DNA from: Streptomyces venezuelae
GTDB taxonomy: Bacteria; Actinomycetota; Actinomycetes; Streptomycetales; Streptomycetaceae
Assembly: GCF_008642275.1 (NCBI RefSeq)
Contig: NZ_CP029189.1
Location: 1,297,001 to 1,361,000 of the forward strand
Direction: 5' to 3'
Length of the DNA stretch: 64,000 bases
This document shows, piece after piece, positions 43,449 through 51,801 of the stretch. Both the position numbers and the translations under genes were made by a program. Each line of letters opens with the position of its first letter. Within the stretch, counting starts at the first letter, position 1. The notes beneath the pieces were generated by a model. That model had not been told where the DNA came from. It made no database searches and saw only the letters and a program-made list of their open reading frames with translations.

Positions 43449-45596
43449 TCAGGGCGTGTCGTGCTCGTCGGAAGCGTTCGTGCGGCCCACCAGGATCACC
43501 ACCGAGCGCGGGCCGATCAGGTACTTCCCGGCGTTGTCCAGTTCCTGCTCGGCTCCGGGGGTGCGGATGTCGTACGGTGCCTCGGCCCCGGTGTCGGCGA
43601 ACAGGTGCCAGCTCCGGCCTCCCGGCAGGGCGGGCAGTTCCAGGTCGTGCGACTCCCAGTGCGCGTTCATGGCCACGTACACCACGTCGTCGTCGCCGGT
43701 GCCGCAGCGGGCCACCGCCAGCAGCCGGCTCTCGGCCGACCAGTCGGGCTGCCAGGCCCGCTCCCCGTGCCAGCTGATGTCCGGCAGGCCCAGGTGCTCG
43801 CGGACCCGGCCGGTGGGGTGGGCGGTCGCGCGCAGCTCCCGGTGGTGCTTGCGGAACTCGATCATCTCCCGGGTGAACCGGAGCAGTTCGGCGTTGTCGT
43901 CGACCTGGTCCCAGTCGAACCAGGAGAGCTCGTTGTCCTGGCAGTAGGTGTTGTTGTTGCCCTGCTGGGTGCGCGCGACCTCGTCCCCGGCCAGCAGCAT
44001 CGGGATGCCCTGACTGGTGAAGAGGATCGCGAGGGCGTTCTTCATCTGCCGGGTGCGCAGCGCGTTGATCTCCGGGTCGTCGGTGGGCCCCTCGGCGCCG
44101 CAGTTCCAGCTGTTGTTGTCGTTGGCGCCGTCGTTGTTGTTCTCGCCGTTGGCCTCGTTGTGCTTGTCGTTGTAGGAGACCAGGTCGGCGAGGGTGAAAC
44201 CGTCGTGCGCGGTCAGGAAGTTGACCGAGGCCGCGGTGCCGCGGGTGGCGTACAGGTCGGGCGATCCGGCGATCCGGGTGGCGAGCTCGCCGGTGACCCC
44301 GGGGTCGCCCTTGAGGAAGCTGCGCACGGTGTCGCGGTACTTGCCGTTCCACTCGGCCCAGCGGCCGTACGCCGGGAAGTTGCCGACCTCGTAGAGGCCG
44401 CCGGCGTCCCAGGCTTCGGCGATGAGCTTGGTGTGCCGCAGGACCGGGTCGTAGGCGAGCAGTTCCAGCAGCGGCGGGTTGGGCAGCGGGGTGCCGTCCA
44501 GGGCCCGGCCGAGGATGGCCGCCAGGTCGAAGCGGAAGCCGTCGATGTGGTAGTCGGCGACCCAGTGGCGCAGGCAGTCGAGCACGTAGTTGCGCACGAC
44601 GGGGTGGTTGCAGTTGACCGTGTTGCCGGTGCCGCTGAAGTTGAAGTAGTACCCCTCGGGCGTGAGCATGTAGTACGTGGCGTTGTCGAGCCCCTTGAAG
44701 GAGATCGTCGGGCCCTGCTCGTTGCCCTCGGCGGTGTGGTTGAAGACGACGTCGAGGATGACCTCGATGCCGGCCGCGTGCAGGTCCTTGATCAGGGTGC
44801 GGAACTCGTCGCCCTGCATGCCGTAGCGTCCGGTGGCCGCGTAGCCGGCCTTGGGCGCGAAGAAGGAGACGGTGTTGTAGCCCCAGTAGTCGAAGAGCTG
44901 CTCGCCCGTCTCCGGGTTGGTGCGCGGGTTGTCGCTCTCGTCGAACTCGAACACCGGCAGCAGTTCGATGCAGTTGACCCCGAGCTCCTTCAGGTACGGG
45001 ATCTTCTCGCGCAGCCCCGCGAAGGTGCCGGGTGCGGTCACCTGCGAGGAGGGGTGCCGGGTGAATCCGCGCACATGGGTCTCGTACACGACGAGGTCCT
45101 CGGCGGGGATGCCCAGCGGAGTGTCGTCGCCCCAGTCGAAGTCCTGGAGGCAGACGCGGGAGCGGTACTGGTAGCCGCGGCTGCGGTCCGGCTCCACGCC
45201 CCACACGTCACGGCCGGCGATGAGGCGGGCGTACGGGTCGGAGAGCACCTGCCGGGCGTCGAAGCGGTGGCCGGTGACCGGGTCGTAGGGGCCGTCGGCC
45301 CGGTACCCGTACTCGATGTTCTCGTGGTCGAGGCCGAAGACGGTCATGGCGAAGACGCTGCCGGTGCGGAATTCCTCGGGGAACTCCAGTTCGGCCATCG
45401 GCTCGGGCTCTCCGCGCTTGAAGATGACCAGGGTCATGGAGGTCGCCTGGTCGGAGAAGACGGAGAAGCTGACCCCGCCGGGGACCACGTTGGCCCCGAA
45501 GGGGAACGGTTTGCCGGCGCGGACGCGGTACCCGCCCACCTCGTGGGTCGGGTACGCGTCGACGCGCAGCACCTGCTCGGACCGGGTCTCGGTCAT
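43449..45596 (-). CDS. glgX: Glycogen debranching enzyme (GlgX-type, GH13)
   Basis: The 715-residue protein has an N-terminal CBM48 domain (FGANVVPGGVSFSVFSDQA) and a GH13 domain with DVVFNHTAEG, the nucleophile in DGFRFDLAAILG, the acid in LIAEAWDAGG and LTAHDGFTLADLVSYN. It should cleave alpha-1,6 branches of glycogen or trehalose precursors. Its position between two STAS genes, with a four-base overlap to the upstream one, is unusual and suggests that storage-carbon breakdown is tied to this signalling module. Confidence 0.93.
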   Translation of the reverse strand: MTETRSEQVLRVDAYPTHEVGGYRVRAGKPFPFGANVVPGGVSFSVFSDQATSMTLVIFKRGEPEPMAELEFPEEFRTGSVFAMTVFGLDHENIEYGYRADGPYDPVTGHRFDARQVLSDPYARLIAGRDVWGVEPDRSRGYQYRSRVCLQDFDWGDDTPLGIPAEDLVVYETHVRGFTRHPSSQVTAPGTFAGLREKIPYLKELGVNCIELLPVFEFDESDNPRTNPETGEQLFDYWGYNTVSFFAPKAGYAATGRYGMQGDEFRTLIKDLHAAGIEVILDVVFNHTAEGNEQGPTISFKGLDNATYYMLTPEGYYFNFSGTGNTVNCNHPVVRNYVLDCLRHWVADYHIDGFRFDLAAILGRALDGTPLPNPPLLELLAYDPVLRHTKLIAEAWDAGGLYEVGNFPAYGRWAEWNGKYRDTVRSFLKGDPGVTGELATRIAGSPDLYATRGTAASVNFLTAHDGFTLADLVSYNDKHNEANGENNNDGANDNNSWNCGAEGPTDDPEINALRTRQMKNALAILFTSQGIPMLLAGDEVARTQQGNNNTYCQDNELSWFDWDQVDDNAELLRFTREMIEFRKHHRELRATAHPTGRVREHLGLPDISWHGERAWQPDWSAESRLLAVARCGTGDDDVVYVAMNAHWESHDLELPALPGGRSWHLFADTGAEAPYDIRTPGAEQELDNAGKYLIGPRSVVILVGRTNASDEHDTP

Positions 45597-45937
45597 CGCG
45601 CGGCCTTGGCCTTGGCCGTCGCCGCGACGGCCTCGCCGGTCTCGAAGAAGTCGAGGAAGCCGGTGGCCGACATGACGAACCGGACTTCCTCGCTCACCCC
45701 GTAGAGGGTGACGGCGACGCCGGCGTGCTGCGCCTCGCGGTAGACCACGAGCAGGGTGCGCAGGCCGGCGCTGGAGACGTAGGTGACCGCCGTGAGGTCG
45801 ATCTTCAGCGGCTTGCCCTCGCGGACCAGCGGCAGCAGTGCCTGGAGCAGCGAGCCGGACGTCTCGCTGTTGATCTCGCCGGTGGCGACGAGCACGGTGC
45901 CCGTCTTGTTCCGGCGTTCCTTGACGTTGAGAGTCAT
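45593..45937 (-). CDS. Second STAS-domain antagonist
   Basis: The 114-residue STAS protein has the phosphorylation motif TYVSSAGLRTLLVV (Ser55/56) and an Ala/Lys-rich C-terminal tail. It differs clearly from the STAS protein at 43121, so the single kinase may choose between two antagonists. Its stop overlaps the glgX start (ATGA). Confidence 0.92.
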   Translation of the reverse strand: MTLNVKERRNKTGTVLVATGEINSETSGSLLQALLPLVREGKPLKIDLTAVTYVSSAGLRTLLVVYREAQHAGVAVTLYGVSEEVRFVMSATGFLDFFETGEAVAATAKAKAAR

Positions 45938-45974
45938 TGCGTTCCCCTCTGGTTGGGGCGCCCCCCGTTGAGCG

Positions 45975-47795
45975 CTACTTGGTCACCGGGCGCAGCCGGA
46001 CCTTGACCTTCACCCGACTCTGGACGTCGGGCAGCCGTACGGTGAGTGCGTCGGCGTCGAAGTCGGTGTACGGCTTCTCGTCGATCTCCACGGACGCGAT
46101 CCGCACCGAACCGGCGGGAAGCAGGTCGGGCGAGACGCGCAGGACGCGGTCGGGCAGGTTCGTCGGGTCGGGCTGGAAGTGGAAGTCCATCTCCCGGCCG
46201 TTGACGAGCAGGTTGTTGTAGACGGCGGAGAGGTAGCAGAGCTCCGCCGAGTGGTACATGGACATCGAGTGGCTGCCCTTGAGCCGCTCGGTGCCGAGCA
46301 GGTACGGCGTACCGCTGGCGAGCACGTTGAAGTAGACGGCTCCCTCGTCGTGGTCGAGGAAGAAGGTGTTGTAGAAGGCCTGGGCCTGCCGGGCCTCGCG
46401 CAGGTTCGCGTCGCCGCCGACCGTGCCGTTCAGGATGAGGTAGGCGAGGATCGCCTGCTCCTGCTGCCACCAGGCCTTGCGGTCGTGCCAGGCGAACCGG
46501 TAGGCCTCCTGGTCGCCGTCCTTGATCCGCTCGACGACGTCGTACCAGCCGCCGCGCTGCACGTCGCTGCCGACGGCCGGCATGATCTCACCGATCTTCT
46601 TGGCGAGCTGCTCGTACTCCGGCTTGGCCTTCAGCGAGTTCATCCGCATCAGGTTCCAGGCGATCTTCAGGTTGTGGCCGACCACCGCGCGGTTCTGCTG
46701 CCAGCTGTGCGCGGTGTCGTGCGACCAGTCGCGGAAGAAGCGCTCCTGGACGAAGGGGCTGTTCTCGTAGTCCGGGAACTTGTCGGCGATGGTGTCGAAG
46801 GTGTATTCGAGGAAGTCGGCGTACTTCTGGTCGCCCGTCGCCAGGTACAGGTTGATCAGGTAGGCGGGCGCGTGGTCGCCGACCGAGTTCCAGTTCTTGC
46901 GCTCGGCGTTCTCGCCGAGGGACTCGTGGTCGGCGCTGAAGAGGATCGGGTCGATGTGGGAGTAGTAGCCGCCCTGCTCCGGGTCGAAGAAGAACTTGTC
47001 GAACAGCCGGATGGTGGCGTCCGCGTCGTTCTTGATCCGGACGTCGCCGGTGACCCGGTACGTCTGGATGGGGCCGGCCAGCGCGTAGATCTGCTCGTAC
47101 ATCGGGATCGCGTCGTAGTCGTCGGAGAACTCCGAGGTGAAGAGCTTGCGCTCGCTGTCCCCGTCGACGCTGATGCCGTGGTACCAGAAGACCACGTCCT
47201 CCTCGCTGTCCACGACCCGCATGTGCTTGCGCAGGTACTCGGTGCCGCGCTCGGCGACTTCCAGGTACTCGTCCTTGCCGGTCAGCAGGTAGGCCGAGGC
47301 CATGCCGTAGACCAGGCGGGAGATCGTGTCGGTCTCCTGGACGTGGCTGGCGGTCTTGTCACCGCCGAGCCGGATCTCGGTGCGGTATTCGGTGAAGTCC
47401 ACCGGCCCGTCGCCGAACTGCGCCCGCTTGTAGAAGTCGGCCAGGGATTCGATCTGCTTGATCCACCAGCTGGGCTCCTCGAAGCGGTAGTCCTCGGCCC
47501 CGCGGCCCAGGAAGACCAGCCGCTTGGCGTCGAAGCGCCCGCCGCTCTCGGGGTAGTGGACCCCGTAGACGAAGAGGAACCGTCCGGGCGAGAGCATCTC
47601 GTCGATGTGCCCCGAGGCGTCGATGTAGGGCTCGTCCAGGTTGCGGACCAGCTCGGCGCTCGGGGCACCGGCGAGGGAGACCTCGAACTCGCGCCCGTCG
47701 GAGGTCTTCAGCCTCAGCAGCCGGGCCCCGGAGTCGAAGCGGGTGACGTATCCCGCGATCGTGTCGGAGAAGGAGAAGGTCACGGCGTCAGCCAT
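45975..47795 (-). CDS. AGE-like (N-acylglucosamine 2-epimerase family) protein with N-terminal extension
   Basis: The 606-residue protein has a beta-rich N-terminal domain (about 1-115), an (alpha/alpha)6-barrel of the AGE/cellobiose epimerase superfamily (about 120-530, FWYHGISVDGD, RAVVGHNLKIAWNLMRM, WHDRKAWWQQEQAILAYL with conserved His and Trp) and a C-terminal beta domain (about 530-606). It probably isomerises or binds a sugar, in line with the neighbouring debranching enzyme. The exact reaction is unknown. Confidence 0.8.
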   Translation of the reverse strand: MADAVTFSFSDTIAGYVTRFDSGARLLRLKTSDGREFEVSLAGAPSAELVRNLDEPYIDASGHIDEMLSPGRFLFVYGVHYPESGGRFDAKRLVFLGRGAEDYRFEEPSWWIKQIESLADFYKRAQFGDGPVDFTEYRTEIRLGGDKTASHVQETDTISRLVYGMASAYLLTGKDEYLEVAERGTEYLRKHMRVVDSEEDVVFWYHGISVDGDSERKLFTSEFSDDYDAIPMYEQIYALAGPIQTYRVTGDVRIKNDADATIRLFDKFFFDPEQGGYYSHIDPILFSADHESLGENAERKNWNSVGDHAPAYLINLYLATGDQKYADFLEYTFDTIADKFPDYENSPFVQERFFRDWSHDTAHSWQQNRAVVGHNLKIAWNLMRMNSLKAKPEYEQLAKKIGEIMPAVGSDVQRGGWYDVVERIKDGDQEAYRFAWHDRKAWWQQEQAILAYLILNGTVGGDANLREARQAQAFYNTFFLDHDEGAVYFNVLASGTPYLLGTERLKGSHSMSMYHSAELCYLSAVYNNLLVNGREMDFHFQPDPTNLPDRVLRVSPDLLPAGSVRIASVEIDEKPYTDFDADALTVRLPDVQSRVKVKVRLRPVTK

Positions 47796-47798
47796 GGG

Positions 47799-48236
47799 TC
47801 ACGCACCGTCCTTGTCGTGAGAGCCGTCGTCCTCGTACCCCTGGCTGACCTCGACGACGACCCCGTCGGGATCGCGGACCCACACGGTCCGCCAGCCGCA
47901 GATGAAGTCGTCGAAGTCCAGTGGTCCCAGGGTCACTTCCGCCGCGTCGCCCAGCTCCGCCAGGAACGCGTCCACGCTGTCGGTCTGGAAGGCCAGGTGG
48001 CGCATCCGGCCGGGGGCCTGCGGACCGTCGCCGTTCGCCTGCCGGGCCGGTCCGGTGTCGCCCGCCGCGAAGAGCTCCAGGTACGCGTCCCCCTTGCGCA
48101 GGAACACGATCTGCGTCTCCCCGAGGTCGACCACCCGGGCCCGGGTGAAGCCGAAGTAGCGGGTGTAGAACTCCTCGGTGGTCTTCTGGTCCGTGCAGTT
48201 CAGGCCCACGTGGGACCACCGCAGCCCGGCGGCCAT
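47799..48236 (-). CDS. VOC-superfamily (glyoxalase/dioxygenase-like) protein
   Basis: The 145-residue protein shows two beta-alpha-beta-beta-beta modules with candidate metal ligands in WSHVGLNCTD (His), YLELF (Glu) and MRHLAFQTD (His) plus VVEVSQGYE (Glu). It could be a glyoxalase-like lyase or dioxygenase. Its ATG overlaps the stop of the PfpI gene. Confidence 0.88.
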   Translation of the reverse strand: MAAGLRWSHVGLNCTDQKTTEEFYTRYFGFTRARVVDLGETQIVFLRKGDAYLELFAAGDTGPARQANGDGPQAPGRMRHLAFQTDSVDAFLAELGDAAEVTLGPLDFDDFICGWRTVWVRDPDGVVVEVSQGYEDDGSHDKDGA

Positions 48237-48847
48237 CAGCCGGCGCCCCGGCCCCGGCCGGCCGCGACCAGTTCGATGATCCGGCGGGCGAACAGGTGGT
48301 GGTGGGCGCCGGTGCGGCCGGTGACCAGGTCCCCGTCGACGACCACGTCCTCGTCGACGTACTCGCCGCCCATGTTCCGGACGTCACCGATGAGGTTGTT
48401 GTGGCAGACCACCTTGCGGCCGCGGATCCTGTCCGGGATCGAGGAGGCCAGCCACATGCCGTGGCAGATGATCCCCTTGAGGACCGTCGGCTCCTCGAAG
48501 GCCCGGCGCAGCAGCTCGGTCGCCGGAGCGAGGACGTCCACGTCCTCGGTGTGGCGCAGCCGGTCGGCCACCATGCCGGAGGGCACGATGAGCGCCGCGT
48601 AGCGCCGCAGGTCGTCGTCGCTCAGTCCCTCCAGGGACTGCGTGGCGGTGAAGGGCGCCCGGTACTCGTGCCCGGTGAAGGTGATGGAGTCGTTGCCCCA
48701 CAGCCGGGTCAGGAAGTCGACCTCGGCACCCTCCTCGGCGAAGCGGCGCTGGTAGTAGAAGATCTCCGGCTCGTAGTAGTCGCTCTCGACCAGGACCGCG
48801 ATCCGGGTCCCGGACAGCGCGCCCTCGCGCAGCACCGCGTCAGACAC
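48236..48847 (-). CDS. DJ-1/PfpI-family protein
   Basis: The 203-residue protein has IAVLVESDYYEPEIFYYQRRF (Glu partner) and nucleophile Cys in GIICHGMWLASS, typical of PfpI-type enzymes. It starts with GTG and overlaps both neighbours (GMC oxidoreductase by eight bases, VOC by one). Confidence 0.88.
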   Translation of the reverse strand: MSDAVLREGALSGTRIAVLVESDYYEPEIFYYQRRFAEEGAEVDFLTRLWGNDSITFTGHEYRAPFTATQSLEGLSDDDLRRYAALIVPSGMVADRLRHTEDVDVLAPATELLRRAFEEPTVLKGIICHGMWLASSIPDRIRGRKVVCHNNLIGDVRNMGGEYVDEDVVVDGDLVTGRTGAHHHLFARRIIELVAAGRGRGAG

Positions 48848-50444
48848 GGGAGGCTCCCTTCAGGAAGTCCGCCGCGCGCTCGGCGATCATCGCGATGGCG
48901 GTGTGGCAGTTGCCGGACGGGACGGCGGGCATCACGCTCGCGTCGACCACGCGCAGGTTCCGTACGCCGTGCACCCGCAGCTCGGGGTCGACGACGGAGA
49001 GGTCGTCGACGCCCATGCGGCAGGACCCGGCCTGGTGGTGGTAGCTCTCCGACTTCTGCTTCACGAAGGTCCGCAGGTCGTCGTCGCTCGCGTACCCGGG
49101 GCCGGGCTGCAGCTCCTGCTTGTACCAGGGCGAGAAGGCGGAGGTCGCGAAGAGCTCCCGGGCGATCTTCACGCCCTGCACCATCCGTTCCAGGTCCCAC
49201 CGGTCACCCAGGTAGTTCGGGTTGATCAGCGGGTGGGCCAGCGGGTCGGCGCTCGCCAGCCTGATCCAGCCGCGCGAGACGGGCCGGACGACTCCGGGCA
49301 GGATGGACACCGTGTTGGGGTGGTCCTGGCCGACGATCACGTCGAACGGCACGTGGACGAAGGCGATCTGCAGGTCAGGGGCGGGCAGCCCGGGCCGGGA
49401 GGCCAGGAATAGAGCGCTCTCCGACAGGTTCTGCGCCGGCGGCGGGAGCTCCTGGGTGACCTCGGCCATCAGCCCGGTCAGGACGTGGTTGTGGAAGTTC
49501 TCACCGACCCCGGGCAGGGCCGCGGTGACCTCGATGCCGTGCTCGCGCAGCTGCTCGGGGTGGCCGATGCCGGAAAGCAGCAACAGCTTCGGGGACTCGA
49601 TCGCCCCCGCCGCCACGATCACCTCCCGGCGGGCCCGTACGGTGTGCAGGCCGGGCGCGGCGGGGGTGCTGTGGCCGTCCCGGACGGTGCGGCCGGGGAA
49701 CTCCGCGGGGGGCTGGAGCTGGACGTACTCGACGCCCGTACAGGTGTCCCCGTCGACCAGCAGCCGGGTGCTCTGCGCGTGGGTGCGCAGGGTCAGGTTG
49801 GCGCGCCGCAGGGCAGGCTCCAGGTAGGCGGCGAGGACGCCCTGGCGGCGGCCGTCGGCCACGTCGATGTGGTGCCAGCCGGTGCCGAACAGGCCGCGCC
49901 GGGGGCCGTCGGTGTTGAAGTCGTCGATCTCCTGGTGGCCCAGCTCGACGGCGGCGTCGATGAAGGCGCGGGAGACCGGGTTGGGGCCGTGCCGCCCGGC
50001 GTTGGTGATCCGCTGCGGGCCCCGGGTGCCGGTCGTGGCGGCGGTGGCGTCCTCCTGGCCCTCCAGCAGGGCGAAGTAGGGCAGTACGTCCTCGTGGGAC
50101 CAGCCGGCGGCGCCCTGGTAGGCCCAGTTGTCGAAGTCCGAGGCGTGGCCCCGGATGTGCATCATGATGTAGAGGTTGCTGCTGCCGCCGGGGGCCTTGC
50201 CGCGCGGTTCGTACGTACGGCGGCCGTCGAGTCCGGGCTGCGGGGTGCTGGTGTAGCCCCAGTCCACCGGCCCGCCGAGGAGCTTGTACCAGGAGGACGG
50301 GTCGTCCACCTCGGGCGGGATACGGGAGCCGCCCGCCTCCAGGACCAGGACGGAGACGTCCGGGTCCTCGGAGAGCCGGTCGGCCAGCACGCTGCCGGCG
50401 GTGCCGGATCCCACGACGATGTAGTCGTACTCTTCGACGCTCAC
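48840..50444 (-). CDS. GMC-family FAD oxidoreductase
   Basis: The 534-residue flavoenzyme has the FAD-binding DYIVVGSGTAGSVLADRLSE, the GMC signatures GKAPGGSSNLYIMMHIRG and GAIESPKLLLLSGIG, and the active-site His in HHQAGSCRMG and GNCHTAIAMIAERAA. It oxidises an alcohol (choline/glucose dehydrogenase type). Products would be aldehydes, which fits the aldehyde- and carbonyl-handling enzymes in the cluster. Confidence 0.92.
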   Translation of the reverse strand: MSVEEYDYIVVGSGTAGSVLADRLSEDPDVSVLVLEAGGSRIPPEVDDPSSWYKLLGGPVDWGYTSTPQPGLDGRRTYEPRGKAPGGSSNLYIMMHIRGHASDFDNWAYQGAAGWSHEDVLPYFALLEGQEDATAATTGTRGPQRITNAGRHGPNPVSRAFIDAAVELGHQEIDDFNTDGPRRGLFGTGWHHIDVADGRRQGVLAAYLEPALRRANLTLRTHAQSTRLLVDGDTCTGVEYVQLQPPAEFPGRTVRDGHSTPAAPGLHTVRARREVIVAAGAIESPKLLLLSGIGHPEQLREHGIEVTAALPGVGENFHNHVLTGLMAEVTQELPPPAQNLSESALFLASRPGLPAPDLQIAFVHVPFDVIVGQDHPNTVSILPGVVRPVSRGWIRLASADPLAHPLINPNYLGDRWDLERMVQGVKIARELFATSAFSPWYKQELQPGPGYASDDDLRTFVKQKSESYHHQAGSCRMGVDDLSVVDPELRVHGVRNLRVVDASVMPAVPSGNCHTAIAMIAERAADFLKGASRV

Positions 50445-50453
50445 GGATCCCCC

Positions 50454-50837
50454 TCAGCCCTGGCCGAGCACCTGGAAGGGAACCGTGTCGTGGTAGTTCG
50501 CCATGTAGGCGATCTTTCCGTCCACGATCCGGAAGAAGTTCATGACCTCGGCCTCGATGGCCTCGCCGGAGGCGCTGACCGCGGTCAGGTGCGAGACGGC
50601 CGCGGCCTTCTCCCCGTCGACGAGGAAGTGCACGGGCTCGTTCCGGAAGACCCGGTACATGGTGCCCATGCCCTTCATCATCGAGCGCAGCACCTCCAGG
50701 CCCTCGATGTGGCCGGCGAGCTGCTCGTCCATCACCTGGTCGTCGGCGAAGAGGTCGCACCAGCGGTCCCAGTCCCCGGCGTTGGCGTACTCGTAGTACT
50801 TTCGAAGGATTTCGGTGTGGCTCTCGTGCGTGTCCAT
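50454..50837 (-). CDS. SnoaL-like protein 1 of 3
   Basis: The 127-residue NTF2-fold protein (RKYYEYANAGDWDRWCDLFADDQ; FFRIVDGKIAYMANYHDTVP) is the first upstream of the GMC oxidoreductase. It and the next two genes are diverged tandem paralogues. Role unknown. Confidence 0.85.
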   Translation of the reverse strand: MDTHESHTEILRKYYEYANAGDWDRWCDLFADDQVMDEQLAGHIEGLEVLRSMMKGMGTMYRVFRNEPVHFLVDGEKAAAVSHLTAVSASGEAIEAEVMNFFRIVDGKIAYMANYHDTVPFQVLGQG

Positions 50838-50850
50838 CGCGCTCGACCCC

Positions 50851-51306
50851 CTATCGGTCCCTGCGGGTTCCGTCCGGCCCGAACGGCGCCCAGAACTGGC
50901 TGAAGGCGGTCGCCGAGTCCCCGAAGAGCCCGTCGCGGCCCTCGACGATCCGGCCACCGCGCCACCGCATGAAGTGGAAGACCGGGTAGTCCATCCGCTC
51001 GTACGGGGACGTGCTCGTCTCGTCCGCGCCGTCCCGCAGAGCCACGTTGCGGCACACGTCGGCGCTGCAGTCCTCGCCGACGAGGACCGCCTGGATGTCC
51101 ATCCGGAAGGTGCCGCCCGTGAGCTTGTGGGTCTGCCCCATCAGCTCCAGGAAGGCGTCCAGGCTCTCGTACCAGCCGGCCAGCGGGTGGCCGCCCGGCA
51201 CCAGCCAGCGCAGGTCCTCGGAGTAGTAGTCGAGGATGCGCGCCCGGTCGCCGGAGCCGAGGGCGGCGTAGGCCGCCTCCACCCGCTCCCGTGTCACTTC
51301 GGTCAT
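50851..51306 (-). CDS. SnoaL-like protein 2 of 3
   Basis: The 151-residue NTF2-fold protein reads AAYAALGSGDRARILDYYSEDLRWLVPGGHPLAG and FHFMRWRGGRIVEGRDGLFGDSATAFSQFW. It is separated by 13 and 23 bases from its paralogues. Function unknown; a small isomerase/hydratase or ligand-binding role is possible. Confidence 0.85.
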   Translation of the reverse strand: MTEVTRERVEAAYAALGSGDRARILDYYSEDLRWLVPGGHPLAGWYESLDAFLELMGQTHKLTGGTFRMDIQAVLVGEDCSADVCRNVALRDGADETSTSPYERMDYPVFHFMRWRGGRIVEGRDGLFGDSATAFSQFWAPFGPDGTRRDR

Positions 51307-51329
51307 CGTCGCTTCTCCTTCGCCGGCGC

Positions 51330-51764
51330 TCAGAGCGAGCCGGAACCGGGCATCGGCGCCAGGTCGTTGACGGTGTACTGCCTGATCAGCGGTCCGTCCG
51401 GACCGGCCACGACCGTCCAGGTCTGGTCGGCGTCGAAGCCCAGCCACTGGCTGCGGGCGGCCGGCGGGTCCCAGATCTTGGCCTGCCAGTTGACGAGGAC
51501 CCGGACGACCGCCCGGTCGCCCTCGATGACGGGCTCCACCTTGGTGACGGTGTGCACCTCGTCGAAGAAGCGGTGGGTGACGGCCGCGTACCAGCGGCCG
51601 AACCCCTCGTGCCCGAGGAAGGTGTCCTCGGGGACCTTGAACTCCAGGTCCTCGGTGATCAGGGCGAGCACGTCGTCCAGACCCACGTGCTGGTCCAGCG
51701 CCACGTACCAGTTCTCGGCGAAACTGCGGATCGCGTCCTCGGTCAGCTGCCGCTCGGCGGGCAT
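51330..51764 (-). CDS. SnoaL-like protein 3 of 3
   Basis: The 144-residue NTF2-fold protein (ALDQHVGLDDVLALITEDLEFKVPEDTFLGHEGF; VNWQAKIWDPPAARS) lies directly downstream of the ThDP enzyme. As for its paralogues, the substrate is unknown. Confidence 0.85.
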   Translation of the reverse strand: MPAERQLTEDAIRSFAENWYVALDQHVGLDDVLALITEDLEFKVPEDTFLGHEGFGRWYAAVTHRFFDEVHTVTKVEPVIEGDRAVVRVLVNWQAKIWDPPAARSQWLGFDADQTWTVVAGPDGPLIRQYTVNDLAPMPGSGSL

Positions 51765-51801
51765 GCGCTCTCCTCCTGTCCGTGCTGCGTGAGTGCTCTG
51801 G